Assembly (NCBI GenBank): GCA_026874595.1
Contig: CM049306.1
Span: forward strand, 75,951,642 to 76,015,641
Length of the DNA: 64,000 nucleotides
Reading direction: 5' to 3'
From: Sipunculus nudus
Lineage: Eukaryota > Annelida > Sipuncula > Golfingiida > Sipunculidae
Shown: positions 21,928-32,789 of the stretch, piece after piece
Position numbering within the stretch: the stretch's first letter is position 1
How the letters are laid out: the number at the start of each line of letters is the position of its first letter
Position numbers and translations under genes: made by a program
Notes under the pieces: generated by a model
What the model saw: the letters and a program-made list of their open reading frames with translations, nothing else
What the model was told of the DNA's origin: nothing
Databases searched by the model: none

Positions 21928-24900
21928 GGTTACCGCTGGAGTGATGGAACCCCTGGCATTTTGACTGACTGGTTCAGGAATGTTCTAGTGTACGTCTCTC
22001 AACCTTTTCCAGTTAATATTCACCTTGTTCAACCCACCAAAGACCCATCGCGTAAGTGTGCAGCTATGTTTTTTTACCTACCGAGAAACAGTGGTCCATT
22101 GAAATGGTTTCTCGTTCCTTGTCACGTTCCCTATTTCCAACCGATTGTAATCTGCGAGTTTCAGAAGAAAACAATGTTTAACAAGATGCATGAAGACGTT
22201 TATTCAGACAAAATGCATATGTCCCTCACTGAAATATCCTTGCGGTATAATGGTTACTTCACCAAACTAATTCGGAGTTTCGTAAGGTGTCGCAAAGGAT
22301 GGATTTTCATGAGAGGGAGTTGTTTCAAACTGATGAGTAGCACAGACAGGATCGATGTAAACTTCTCCTGTTTTCATGCTAGCGCATTATGCACCCTGGA
22401 GAAAGGCTATATGTCATCAGCTAGCGTTGAAGTTCTTCTAAAGCTTTTGCACATTTTGCTTCACAGGCCAAATTATGGAAGCTTATGGTTGAGCGACTGC
22501 AGTGTACTAACTTATAACCAGAGAAGAAGCACGTGGATCCTTAAACCACGTTTTTATAAAATGTTTTTCAAAGTAATCAATGTCATGTGTGAATCGGAAC
22601 CAGTGAAGATAAATAATGATTGCCCGCCTGACCAGTTCCAGTGTAAAGATGGAACCTGCATCCTGGGAACACATCGCTGCGACCAGAGATTAGATTGTTT
22701 GAAGGGGGAAGACGAATGGGACTGTGCTTGTAAAAAAGACGATTTTAGATGTGAAGACGGACGGTGCATTCCCTATTCTAAGTACTGTAACATGCAACAG
22801 GATTGTTTCGATAACTCGGATGAAAAAAATTGTACATACACCAAGTGTCCGAAAGGATACAGACATTTTAAAAATGGCCCCTGCGTTAAAAGGTGCACAG
22901 TTGGCGATAAAGTCATCGAATGTTTGGAGGATGGAAACCCCATTATACAAAATGGAACTTGTAGAGCATTCAGATGTAACTCAAGTGAATGTCTCCCCAA
23001 TAAGTTTGTTAAGAATATGAGGGTAGATTGCACTGGGCAAGAACAAGAGGATGAACTATTGGTGGAATATGAATATGAAAGAGGGGCCTTAAAAACAAAC
23101 TCCGGTATGATAAAAAATATGGACCCTTATTGCCTCAACGGAAGAGGAACCCAAACTCGCTGTCGTATAGATCATGTGCATTGCTTTGAACGCGATCTTG
23201 CTTGTATCTATGATGTTGACAAATACGGTTTTATGTCGGGTTGCCCTCATGGTGAACATCTCCGTGACTGCAGTTTGTTCGAGTGTCCACAGATGTTCAA
23301 ATGTCCTGAATCCTACTGTATTCCCTATCACAAAGTGTGTGATGGAAAACGAGACTGCACCGACGGTGAAGACGAAATATCCTGCCCCAAACTTAGTTGT
23401 CCTGGTTTATTTAGATGTCGAGCAGAAGGAGTGTGCCTCGACCAGTCTTTAGTTTGTGATGGAATTGTTCACTGTAAAGAATCGTTTGATGATGAGTCTA
23501 CATGTTCTTTGAAGAGTTGTCCTCCTGGGTGTGTATGCACTGGCTGGACCATTAGTTGTACACAAGTATCAAATGAAACATTGAGAGATATTCCTTACCT
23601 GGTCCGATCACTCAGGCTGAGTAATAACAGACACTCTCCGTTAAATTTGGTGTTTGAAAATTATTTGTACTTAGGTAAATTACATGTCCGAGATTTAGGG
23701 ATCCAAACAATAAAATCTGGGATGTTCGAAAGTCTGCATAACCTTTTGCTACTAGACATCCGTGATAATAAAATAGGTTATCTGACGCAGGATATGTTTT
23801 ATGGTTTGAAAAATTTACAACATCTTGATTTATCTGGAAATCGAATCAAATCACTGGAGGAGAGTATTTTTAAAGAGTTAACTAGCCTCAGATACCTATA
23901 CCTGGAAAATCTTGGCATAGAATCAGTTGCCGTTGGGACCTTTCAAGATCTTTCTGAACTAAAACAACTATCTCTAAAAAACAATTCTATTTCCCATGTT
24001 TCCTTTCGAACATGGGAAGGGCTTTCAAGTCTTACGGTATTAGATCTCCGAGAAAATTTGTTAAAGGTCAAAGATTCTGACGCATTTTCTCGTCTAGAGT
24101 TAAATGAATTTTATTCCGACCATTTCGCCTTTTGTTGTTTGGTTTATCATATAAATGTCTGCAGGCCTGAAGCAGACGCATTCTCATCTTGCAACGATCT
24201 TATGGCGAATGGGGTCTTGAAGATTACGATATGGGTACTTGGGGTAGGTGCACTGGTTGGTAATGTCTTAGTTATAATTGTCAGAGCAATTTCTAAAGAA
24301 AAACAAACCGCTTCTGTTCTCATTATCAATTTATCCATTTCGGATTTACTTATGGGCGCTTATCTTTTAATAATAGCAGCCGCTGACACCCACTACAGGG
24401 GGAAGTACATATTCTACGCGGACAAATGGCGGACCAGCGCTGTCTGTAAAATAGCTGGCTTTTTAGTAACTCTCTCAAGTGAAATGTCTGTCTTCATGCT
24501 GACGGTTATAACAGCCGACCGACTGTTAGTCTTCGTGTTTCCATTTTCCGTGAGGAGATTATCTTCGAAATTATCCCTGTTGATCATCCTTAGTGGCTGG
24601 GTCTTCTTTGCTACACTAAGTGTTCTCCCGGTAGTCAATCTTTCTTATTTCGGTACAACATACATAAAAAACGGAGTCTGTCTTTTATTTAATATTGCTG
24701 AAGGAAAAACGCAAGGATGGGAATACTCTCTGTCCGTTGTTACTGTGTTCAACTTGGTCGTCCTTCTCTTCGTTTTCATTGCGTACATATGTATCTACTG
24801 TTCAATAAATAAATCCAGAAAACAGGCACATCGAGATCTCAGCGAGGCGGACATTGATTTAGTAAAACGATTTTTGCTGATTGTGGTCACGGACTTTATC

Positions 24901-25128
24901 TGCTGGATGCCAATCATACTGGTTACTCTATTATCGTTTGGGGGCTTTCCGGTCAGCCCGTCTGTAACAGCGTGGACTGCGGTCTTTTTTTTGCCTGTGA
25001 ACTCAGCAATGAATCCTTTCTTGTATACATTCTCCTCTCTGAAACAGATGAGGAAACTTAAGAAAAAAGTCCGGTATAATAGGAGACAAATATTAATGAT
25101 GTCAAATGGGCGACGTCGCAAACCATAG
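21928..25128 (+). CDS. GRL101-like LDLa-LRR GPCR, exon 2
   Basis: Second coding exon (residues 250-1315 of the joined protein), one uninterrupted 3.2-kb frame. It completes the first C-type lectin domain (WSDGTP, KCAAMFF, WFLVPC, ICEF; to about residue 328). A second degenerate lectin-like domain follows (about 370-470, CRKGWIFMRGSCF to VMCE). Next come LDLa modules at about 481-515 and 517-551, a Cys-rich linker with one degenerate LDLa-like stretch (556-700), and LDLa modules at 702-735 and 740-775. An LRR N-cap (780-806) leads into six to seven 24-residue LRRs (807-975). The seven-helix domain (1010-1285) shows GNVLVI in TM1, NLSISDLLMG in TM2, TADRLLVFVFPF after TM3, FICWMPI in TM6 and NSAMNPFLY in TM7. 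A short basic tail ends at a TAG stop. This order matches relaxin-receptor relatives of the GRL101 type, so it is probably a G-protein-coupled plasma-membrane receptor with a large ligand-binding ectodomain. The ligand is unknown. The lectin domains lack EPN/QPD and WND sugar-binding triplets, so sugar binding is doubtful. Confidence 0.92.
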   Translation, partial: GYRWSDGTPGILTDWFRNVLVYVSQPFPVNIHLVQPTKDPSRKCAAMFFYLPRNSGPLKWFLVPCHVPYFQPIVICEFQKKTMFNKMHEDVYSDKMHMSLTEISLRYNGYFTKLIRSFVRCRKGWIFMRGSCFKLMSSTDRIDVNFSCFHASALCTLEKGYMSSASVEVLLKLLHILLHRPNYGSLWLSDCSVLTYNQRRSTWILKPRFYKMFFKVINVMCESEPVKINNDCPPDQFQCKDGTCILGTHRCDQRLDCLKGEDEWDCACKKDDFRCEDGRCIPYSKYCNMQQDCFDNSDEKNCTYTKCPKGYRHFKNGPCVKRCTVGDKVIECLEDGNPIIQNGTCRAFRCNSSECLPNKFVKNMRVDCTGQEQEDELLVEYEYERGALKTNSGMIKNMDPYCLNGRGTQTRCRIDHVHCFERDLACIYDVDKYGFMSGCPHGEHLRDCSLFECPQMFKCPESYCIPYHKVCDGKRDCTDGEDEISCPKLSCPGLFRCRAEGVCLDQSLVCDGIVHCKESFDDESTCSLKSCPPGCVCTGWTISCTQVSNETLRDIPYLVRSLRLSNNRHSPLNLVFENYLYLGKLHVRDLGIQTIKSGMFESLHNLLLLDIRDNKIGYLTQDMFYGLKNLQHLDLSGNRIKSLEESIFKELTSLRYLYLENLGIESVAVGTFQDLSELKQLSLKNNSISHVSFRTWEGLSSLTVLDLRENLLKVKDSDAFSRLELNEFYSDHFAFCCLVYHINVCRPEADAFSSCNDLMANGVLKITIWVLGVGALVGNVLVIIVRAISKEKQTASVLIINLSISDLLMGAYLLIIAAADTHYRGKYIFYADKWRTSAVCKIAGFLVTLSSEMSVFMLTVITADRLLVFVFPFSVRRLSSKLSLLIILSGWVFFATLSVLPVVNLSYFGTTYIKNGVCLLFNIAEGKTQGWEYSLSVVTVFNLVVLLFVFIAYICIYCSINKSRKQAHRDLSEADIDLVKRFLLIVVTDFICWMPIILVTLLSFGGFPVSPSVTAWTAVFFLPVNSAMNPFLYTFSSLKQMRKLKKKVRYNRRQILMMSNGRRRKP

Positions 25129-25800
25129 GTATCGAACGTTACAAGAATCGAACAAGAAACAGACATGCGGAAGGTAAAGAAACTGATATTTTTTAGTAAA
25201 ATTACGAATATTTAAACCAAAAGTAAACAGAAATCTACATATTTATTTCCTGATATGTTCCTGGTAGAGCTGTTTCTTCGACCATTAAACTTTTCTTGAA
25301 AAAAATTTTGAAACCTAACACTTTCTCCCGTACAAGTATACTAATACATGAAGCAGGCATGTTGTGTTGTATATTAATGAGTTCATTTGGCAGTCTGTTC
25401 AAATTTGCCACAACAAACCTGAAACAAGAATTTCCAAGCTCTGTGTAGCAAACTGGATAGATTTCATGCGAACTTTAAAGGCAGTACAATAACTTTTTAA
25501 AGCTACCATAAAGACAGATGAGTATTTTTGAATTATCATGCTTCTGGACGATTGAACTGTAAGACCTGAATCGATTTTACCTTCGACATCTTGGTTGAAA
25601 ATGACAAACAGAAGACCCTCAATTACACTTCATGAAAGAAAAGTATCACTAGCTATGTTTACTCGAGTATATTATTCCACATTGACTCTCGACATTGCAA
25701 ATACACACATATAATATCCATTTATTAAGCGGAAATTTACTAGCCTTTGACGTTCGATAAGGAAAGACATTATTATGCTCCCCCACCAGGGGGGACGTTG
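25129..25800 (+). other. Probable 3' untranslated and downstream region
   Basis: AT-rich sequence after the receptor stop codon. ATTAAA at 25284-25289 could be a polyadenylation signal, but nothing else defines the transcript end. No other feature is seen. Confidence 0.35.
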
Positions 25801-26270
25801 TTTTCAGTGCCATCGTCTGTCGTCGTCTTCAGTCGTCGTCTTTAGGATATCTTGTGAACGCGATAATTTTTGATAATTTTCTGCATATTTTCCCCTAAAA
25901 TTTGAAACACTAAATTGTTCCTTCCAAAATCTCGATTGAGTTCGAAAACCAATGACCTTTACCTTCATTTTCAAGGACAAATCTGCCGAAATGTAAAATG
26001 TTTGTATACCCCATAACTTTTGAAGTATTTCACATTTTGTCCTCAAATTTGGTACACAAATTGTTCCTAATTATATAGTTATTATCTTGTGAACGCAATA
26101 ACTTATGAAGTATTGCAGATTTTCCCATCATATTCGACACACTAGTTGTTTTAACTGATTTCTCAGAATATGTTTGGAACTGGTGATCCTGACCTTGATC
26201 TTGAAAGTTACATTTACGCAATTCTAGTTTGACACACCAATTCTTTCTGTCAAAATCTCAGGGGAGTTCG
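25770..26270 (+). repeat. 'Sensory-style' tandem repeat: CTTGTGAACGCGATAACTTTTG
   Basis: About three diverged units carry TTGTGAACGCGATAA, GAAGTATTnCAnATTTT, AAATTTGGTACAC and AGTTCGAAAACC words. The same family, in the same orientation, occurs at 30530-31008. The minus-strand ORFs here are readings of the repeat. Confidence 0.7.
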
Positions 26271-26296
26271 AAAAGCGCTAATTCTATAGCCCTAGT

Positions 26297-26299
<3 letters not shown>

Positions 26300-26343
<44 letters not shown>
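26300..26343. repeat. (TA)n microsatellite
   Basis: Alternating AT for about 44 bases. Confidence 0.95.
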
Positions 26344-26348
<5 letters not shown>

Positions 26349-26425
26349 TGTTCTGTTAGTGTGACTTCATCCGTTTGTACTACAGTACTGTTTCGTGGGA
26401 GCAATGTTGCGGTTGCTTTCACTCA

Positions 26426-26429
<4 letters not shown>

Positions 26430-26486
<57 letters not shown>
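26430..26486. repeat. (TA)n microsatellite
   Basis: Alternating AT for about 57 bases, 87 bases after the previous tract. Confidence 0.95.
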
Positions 26487-26488
<2 letters not shown>

Positions 26489-26574
26489 TGAAATCCAGAT
26501 GATTGCTAATCTGTGACTTTTAAAATACATGTACTGATGCACAGTGTTGCTTGTAAACAGGTTATGATCTTCAT

Positions 26575-27900
26575 GGAGCAAATAATTAAATATATATATA
26601 AATATTAGACCCTTTGGCGAACTATCGACCCCCCCCCCCCTTAGACAGCAATTTTCACCCTTTTTTCTGTTAGCAAGGATGGTCAGCAAAAATTAGGAAA
26701 TTTTACAAAAGACATATATTTCTGAACACATTTAAAAACAATCAAAGTTAGTAGAAATGTGTATTTAAAGCTGCCCCATCTAATAAAATAAAGATTTGGT
26801 TCATATACGGTAATGGTGATGAACAATAAGTGTCGTTGCTTTGGCAACAGAATAATTTGGAACCAAATATATTTGCGAGAATGTAGTTGCGTTGGTACTC
26901 ACAACAGCAAAGTACAATCTATATGTGTCTATTTATATGCTTAAAGTTTTGTGGTTCATGGCCAAAAAGGTATGGGTCATTAAAGGTCAACTTCATGCAA
27001 AATCATAGCCTTTGCTATGGCAACATAGCCATGATAGACCAACAAAATAGGGGTAGTCTATATAGCCTCTGGGCCAGCATGGACCCCTCCCCTCTAGACA
27101 GTAATTTAAAACACTTTTTTATTAGCCAATAACGTTAGCTTTTAGAATCTGCTTGTTTGCCATTGATCTAATGGAGGGTGTGGCCATGTAGCCCATTACC
27201 GTAACAACATAGTCAAATAACTCAAAAAATTAAAAAAAAAAAAAAAAAGAGTCATGTGTTTTTTTACATGACAGAATAAAAACATAATATACGTGTAAAG
27301 GTAAACATATTTGAAGCTGCCATGTCAGGTACAATCAAAATCCGGGTAATTTTAAGTCGCAGTTATGCAAAATCATGGCCGTTGCTATGAAAACGTTATG
27401 GCAGAAAATCATGATAAGACATGATAGACCAACATCATAGGGGTTGTCTATATAAGATCTGGCCCAGAATCGACTCCCTCCCCCCCCCCCCCCCTTAGAC
27501 AGTAATTGACACCACATTTTCTAGTTAGCCAGGAACGAAAGCGTTTAGAATCTGCTTGTTGCCATTGATCTAATGGTTGGTGTGGCCATGTGGCCCGTTA
27601 CCATGGCAACATAGTCAAGTACATTGTAAATTAAATAAAAAAGTAATATTTTTGTTACAAAACAGAATAAATTCATAAAATACGTGTCAAAGTATACATA
27701 TTTGAAGCTGCCTGGTCTAGGTTATTTGAAGTCATGCAAAATCATGGCCGTTAATATGACAACGTAATGGCAGTCATAGACATAATAGACTTACAACAAT
27801 TCAAGAACAGATTGTTGATCAGTATTAACCTCTTTCCTGTTTAGGCATTAAATGTTTTCCAGTTAATCTGGATCATCAGCAATCAGAATCCGCTTGTTAA
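26575..27900 (+). repeat. ~390-450-bp tandem repeat array, about 4 units
   Basis: Units share GCAAAATCATGGCCGTTGCT, GGCAACATAG, ATAGACCAACA, TAGACAGTAATT and AGAATCTGCTTGTT. The TAGACAGTAATT site follows a C-rich run whose length differs by unit (about 11 C at 26630, CCCCTCCCC at 27086, about 15 C at 27480). Inverted copies of the family lie at 34785-35185, on the far side of the DIRS element. Confidence 0.8.
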
Positions 27901-28721
27901 GACTTCGTCCTTATAGGGAGGGACACTCATAGCGGTTGATGAGGTATCAATATTTGGGTCAATTATCAGTTTGGGGCCATTGTCGAAACATTGTCGAAAC
28001 TAGACTTTTGACATTTTTGACCTTGTGAAGCCGATATTGCTGTAAACACACCACATTCACTTGTATAAACTCATATTACAAGCACGCATTATTTAGCTAT
28101 AAATACAAACTCCATTTTTGATATGGTGTTTGTCATATTTATAGTATTGATATTGTAGTTTATTTATATATTGGTATTTTAATTGGCAATACTTCATAAT
28201 ATTAAGTTATTTATTTATATAATGTAAAACATATTAAGTACATGACTTTTAATATTTTATTATTTTGTAACTGATTCTTCCTTTGTATCAATTTTTTCTG
28301 TTATGTAAAATGTAACAGGTACAAGACTTAATGAGACACGTATTGGCGACCCATTTTTTATTTTATTGGTGGGAGGGGTGGGGTGGTGGGTGGGGGGGGG
28401 GGGGCGTTAGTTCCACGAAATGCAAATCTCCAGTGTAACTGTTTTCAAAAATCATTGGTCATATCATGCATAAACATTGCAGTTACCAAGACAACGCTCT
28501 GTATTTTTTTATAACATTTTGATAAATATATGATATCCTGATAATGAAACAAAACAAAATCAAAGTGTTTGGAAAGTTAAATCTGGAGTTGTTAGGGCAG
28601 CTCACTATGCAGGACCAAACAGTTATCATGTCAAATATATAAATGATTTTTCCTTCTTCCAAATATACTGTATGTTAGGACAACATTTCCATTGCTTTTT
28701 AATTTCCTGTTTAGCCCTGGT
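27901..28721. other. Intergenic, no supported gene
   Basis: AT-rich sequence with a G-rich stretch of about 40 bases at 28371-28405. No coding feature recognised. Confidence 0.5.
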
Positions 28722-30525
28722 TTTTAGCTCAGCTGACTGAAAGTCATGTGAGCTATAGCGAACACTCTTTGTCCGTCGTCCATCTGGCCGTCTGTCCGGC
28801 CGTCCGTTAACAGGGCATAAACGGTAAGATCTAGAAACTTCTAACTGTACATCCATAGAGTTCCATACAAAATCTCCTTGGAAACCTGAAATTAGGTCTC
28901 TGTTACCCATATTCTTTGAGCTATGGGGCTCCGAAGTACCCCCCCCCCTCCCCAGAATAATGGAAAATTTGATACAAAAGCTCAAGTATCTTAACAACTA
29001 ATGATTCTTTGCATGGATATTGATCATGGAGTGTTTCATCAGTTTCTGCAGACTGGTGCCGCCACCTGTATTTTTGTTTTCTCTATTTTTGAGACCTAAA
29101 AAGATGCGGTCATCTGTTAACAGGGCACAAATCGTAATGACTGGACCTAGAATCTTATTTCTTGACATGCAGGGAGGCCCATGAAATGTCTTCTTGGAAA
29201 CCTAAAATTAGGTCTCTGTTACTCAAAACCCCTTGAGCTATGGGGCTTTGAAGTACCCCCAGAACAATGGAAAATTTGATACAAAAGCTCAAGTATCTGA
29301 ACAACTAATGCATTGATCACCATGATTCTTTGCATGCATATTCATCATTGAGTGTTTCATCAGTTTTTGCAGATTGGGGGCGCCACCTGTATTTTTTTTC
29401 GATTTTTTTTGTATTTTGAGACTTAAAGATGCGGTCATCTGTTAACAGGGCACAAATCGTAACGACTGGACCTAGAACCTTTTTTCTTGACATGCAGGGA
29501 GGCCCATGAAATGTCTTCTCGGAAACATAAAATTAGGTCTCTGTTACCCAAATCTTCTGAGCTATGGGGCTTCAAAGTACTTCCGAGAAAAATGGAAAAT
29601 CTGATGAAAAAGCTCAGGTATCTGAACGACTAATGCATTGATCACCATGATTTTTGTATGAATATTGACAATGGAGAGTTTCATCAGGTTCTGCAGACTG
29701 GTGGTGCAACCTGTATCTTTTCAATTTTTTACGATTTTTTTATCTCAATTTTGAGAACATAAAAGATGTGATCATCTGTTAACAGGGCACAAATCTTTAC
29801 GACTGGACCTAGAATCTTCTTTCATGACATGCAGGGAGGCCCATGAAACGGTCCTTGGAAACCAAAATGGAAAATTTGATACAAAAGCTCAAGTATCTGA
29901 ACAATTAATGCTTTGATCACCATGATTCTTTGCATGGATATTGATCATAGAGTGTTTCATCAGTTTCTGCAGACTGGGGGCGCCACCTAAATTTTTTCGA
30001 TTTTTTTACGATTTTTTCCTCTATTTTTGAGACCTAAAAAGATGCGGTCATCTGTTAACAGGGCACAAATCGTAACGACTGGACCTAGAATCTTCTGCCT
30101 TGATGAGCAGGGAGGCCCAAAACCACTGAGCTGAGGGGCTTTGAAGTACCCTCTAGAATAATGGAAGCTGTCATCTGTTAACAGGGCACAAATCTTAACC
30201 ACTGGACCTGGAATCTTTTAACTTAACATCAGGGGAGGTCCATGAAAAGTCTCTGTGGAAAAGTAAAATTAGGTCTCTGTTACCCATATCCTCCGAATTA
30301 TGGGGCTCGAAACTACCCCTCAGAATAATTAAAAATTTGATACAAAAGCTCCAGTATCTGAATAACTAATGCATTGTTTGCCATGATTTTTTTGCATGCA
30401 TATTGATCAAGGAGTGTTTCATCAGTTCCTGCAGACTGGAATTTTTTCATGGAAACATGAAATAAGGTCTCTCTTACCCATATCCTCTGAGCTTTGGTGC
30501 TTGAAAGTACCCCCAAGAATAATTA
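28722..30525 (-). repeat. Expanded copy of the 4557-type dispersed element, ~5 units
   Basis: Starts with AGCTCAGCTGACTGAAAGTC at 28728 and contains about five internal units in inverse orientation to 4557-5540. The CACCATGATTCTTTGCATG landmark (or a variant) falls at about 28996, 29323, 29647, 29922 and 30374, giving spacings of 275-452 bp. Each unit also has TCTGTTAACAGGGCACAAAT, GACCTAGAATCTT, GGAGGCCCATGAAA and TTAGGTCTCTGTTACCC words. A C tract (about 28940-28952) sits at the same place as the G tract at 8348. The opposite terminal motif is missing at the right edge. Confidence 0.8.
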
Positions 30526-30529
30526 GTTA

Positions 30530-31008
30530 TAAATTATTTTTGACCAGGAAAATCAAGGTCAAATCAGCTGAATTATAGTTATTGTCTTGTGAACACGATA
30601 ACTTTTGAAGTATTTCACATTTTGTCCTTAAATTTGGTACACCAATCAATTGTTCATACCAAGCTCTCGGATGACTTTGGAACCTGGTGACTTTGACCAG
30701 GATCTTCAAGGTCAAATCAGCAGAAAGTTATTGTCTTGTGAATGGGATAACTTTTGAAGGGCTGCATATTTTCCTCCAAAATTTTCCTCCACTCATTGTT
30801 CTTACCAAAATTTCATCGGAGTTTGAAACCTGGTGACCTTGACTTTTTTCTTTAAGGTCAAATGTGCTGAAATGTAACATTTTTGTGAACCCCATTAATT
30901 TTGTAGTATTTCCAATTTTGTCCTTAAATATAGTACAGTAATCTTACTACCAAGTTCTAAGACGAGTTTAAAACCTGGAGACCCTAATAAGGATCTTCAA
31001 GGTCAAAT
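30530..31008 (+). repeat. ~145-bp tandem repeats, family of 25770-26270
   Basis: Units repeat TTGTCTTGTGAACACGATAA, GTCCTTAAATTTGGTACACC, TGGTGACTTTGACC and TTCAAGGTCAAATCAGC with a spacing near 145 bp. The DIRS element begins within or next to the last unit. Confidence 0.75.
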
Positions 31009-31019
31009 CAGCCGATTTC

Positions 31020-31072
31020 CTGTCAGGTATGAAGGAGTCACATGAGATGATGAAGTCCAGCTGCTGGTCAGT
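31020..31072. repeat. DIRS left inverted terminal repeat
   Basis: Bases 31036-31072 pair with 34690-34726 (36 of 37 positions). The outer bases 31008-31044 also pair with the internal complementary region at 31164-31205. Confidence 0.85.
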
Positions 31073-31163
31073 CTTTAACGCATGAATGGCCTCAAGAAAA
31101 TTGGTTAACATAAAGGTTAACCACAAGTTAATCGAGTTGGTATCCCAGTATAAAGGGCTTGGC

Positions 31164-31290
31164 ATGTGACTCCCTCATGCCTGACAGAAGATCGGCAGAA
31201 CTTCAATTAAACTTCAACTTAAAGGTAAGGCTCGTTTAATTTTCAATTACTACCTCACATCTGTCAGTCACTCCAGAGTCACATGATACT
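31164..31290. repeat. DIRS internal complementary region
   Basis: The left part (CATGTGACTCCCTCATGC...) is the inverse of the element's 3' outer end with two changes over 25 bases. The right part (CAGTCACTCCAGAGTCACAT) is the inverse of its 5' outer end. In this retroelement group such a region is thought to template circle formation during replication. A spacer of about 45-60 bases between the halves is unusual or diverged. Confidence 0.75.
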
Positions 31291-31443
31291 TTAAAGCCTT
31301 GAGGACATGAATAGAAAAATAAGAAAATACTCACAGATAAACATCTTAATCAACTTAAAAAAGTAGTTTATATAAGACCCAGACTATAATAATAATGAAG
31401 TAAAAAGAATATATAGTCGACTATACTAAGTCTATATGCAAAA

Positions 31444-32120
31444 TTAGTCATCCAAAAACTGAGTATCAAAGGGTGATCCTGAGTCCAACGATGGTTTGTC
31501 ATAAAACTTTGCAAAAGTACCAGCATTGGTCCATCCAATATTTTTGAGGATCATATCAACATCACAACCAATACGCTGTGCTGCTGATGTAGCAGCAGCT
31601 CTAGTGCTTTGTGCACTAAAGCAGGTAATGTCCACTCCAGCTCTCTTCATAACTATTTTCATCCATCTGCTGATGGTGTCTTTGGGAACTGGCCTATGAA
31701 GTTTCTGATAGCTAATTAGCAAATGATCTCTAAGTATTTTAGTATTATCTAAATAGAGCTTAAGGTGTCTGACTATACATAGGTCCTTATTACTATAATG
31801 ATGCAAATTAATATTGGATAAATGATATCCAGGTCTTGACTGTTTCATCGGTTAATCTATGTACAAAATGCATCCTTCATTTGTAAATTTTAATCTCTTA
31901 GGGGAGTGCTTAGGAGATTTGATAGTTTGTATATCTTTGCCCTGTTAAAAGAGCCAATAACTATCTTCTGGACCACTTGATGTATTAAACTGAAACATGG
32001 AAATGCATAATATAGTATAACAGTCCATGTGTGACTGAAAGCATCTGTAAATAGTGCACTAGGCTGGGGTGTCCATGAGACAAATGTGTCCAGTTGTTTA
32101 TTAAGTCTAGAGGCAAACAA
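31444..32120 (-). pseudogene. DIRS tyrosine recombinase, broken
   Basis: The C-terminal part (31444-31848) reads as a DIRS-type tyrosine recombinase: FSAQSTRAAATSAA, NIGWTNAGTFAKFY. The SxHSTR-type HxxR motif has Gln in place of His, while the candidate nucleophile Tyr in TFAKFYDK is kept. The linking segment (31890-32120, LFASRLNKQLDTFVSW-like, YAFPCFSLI) is in another frame. The role in a live element is integration of the circular DNA; this copy is unlikely to be active. Confidence 0.8.
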
Positions 32121-32175
32121 TCAACAGTTGGTTTCAAATAGCACTGGGGCAGTAATTTTGAAAAAAATAACGGAT

Positions 32176-32640
32176 TCAGCAGCCACTCAGTATCTGTTTG
32201 AACTTTCTGCTATGTCTATCAGCTGTCACATTGGTCACTCCTGGCAAGTGACAAACTGAGAGCCAGATACCCCGCTGTAGTGCCCACTGCCAAATAGACC
32301 TAGCTATCTCATTACACTCAAGAGAATGACTGCCCCCCCCCCCCCATTTCTCTAACATAGGCCACAGCTGTAGTATTGTCCATCATGACTCTGATTTGAG
32401 CAATTGTCACATGTGAACATGTAGCCTTCAGCGACAAGAAACAGGCCAAAAGTTAAAGTTTGTTATGTGGCCAGACTCCGAGACGCCAAAAGGACCTCCT
32501 GTTAATATATTTTCCTTATGGTGACAGCCCCACCCTTTACTACAAGCATCTTTTTCTAAAGTGTAATCCGGATGCTTAATAATTTCATTTTCTATTTGTC
32601 TGTAAAAAAGTGACCAGTGAGGCACTGCTGGGGAAACTGG
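32176..32640 (-). pseudogene. DIRS RNase H, broken
   Basis: The first piece (about 32428-32625) contains EKDACSKGWGCHH, resembling the DAS.GWGA start of DIRS RNase H. The second (32176-32358) contains HLPGVTNVTADRHSR, the usual end of this domain. They lie in different frames, separated by stops and by a C run at about 32335-32345. Confidence 0.7.
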
Positions 32641-32789
32641 ATACTAACAGCCAAATAACTTTTGCAACTTCTCTATTAGTAGGAAAAGAAGCCCTACCTT
32701 ATCTGTGACAGGGTTCAGATATTCTTTTTTATTTTTCACTTGTTAGAGACACTGACATATTAACAGAATTGATTACAAATCCCAAAAAA

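Noticed and set aside
22554-24638. Several open frames in other frames within exon 2
   Set aside because: They are shadows of the receptor coding sequence and have no independent support.
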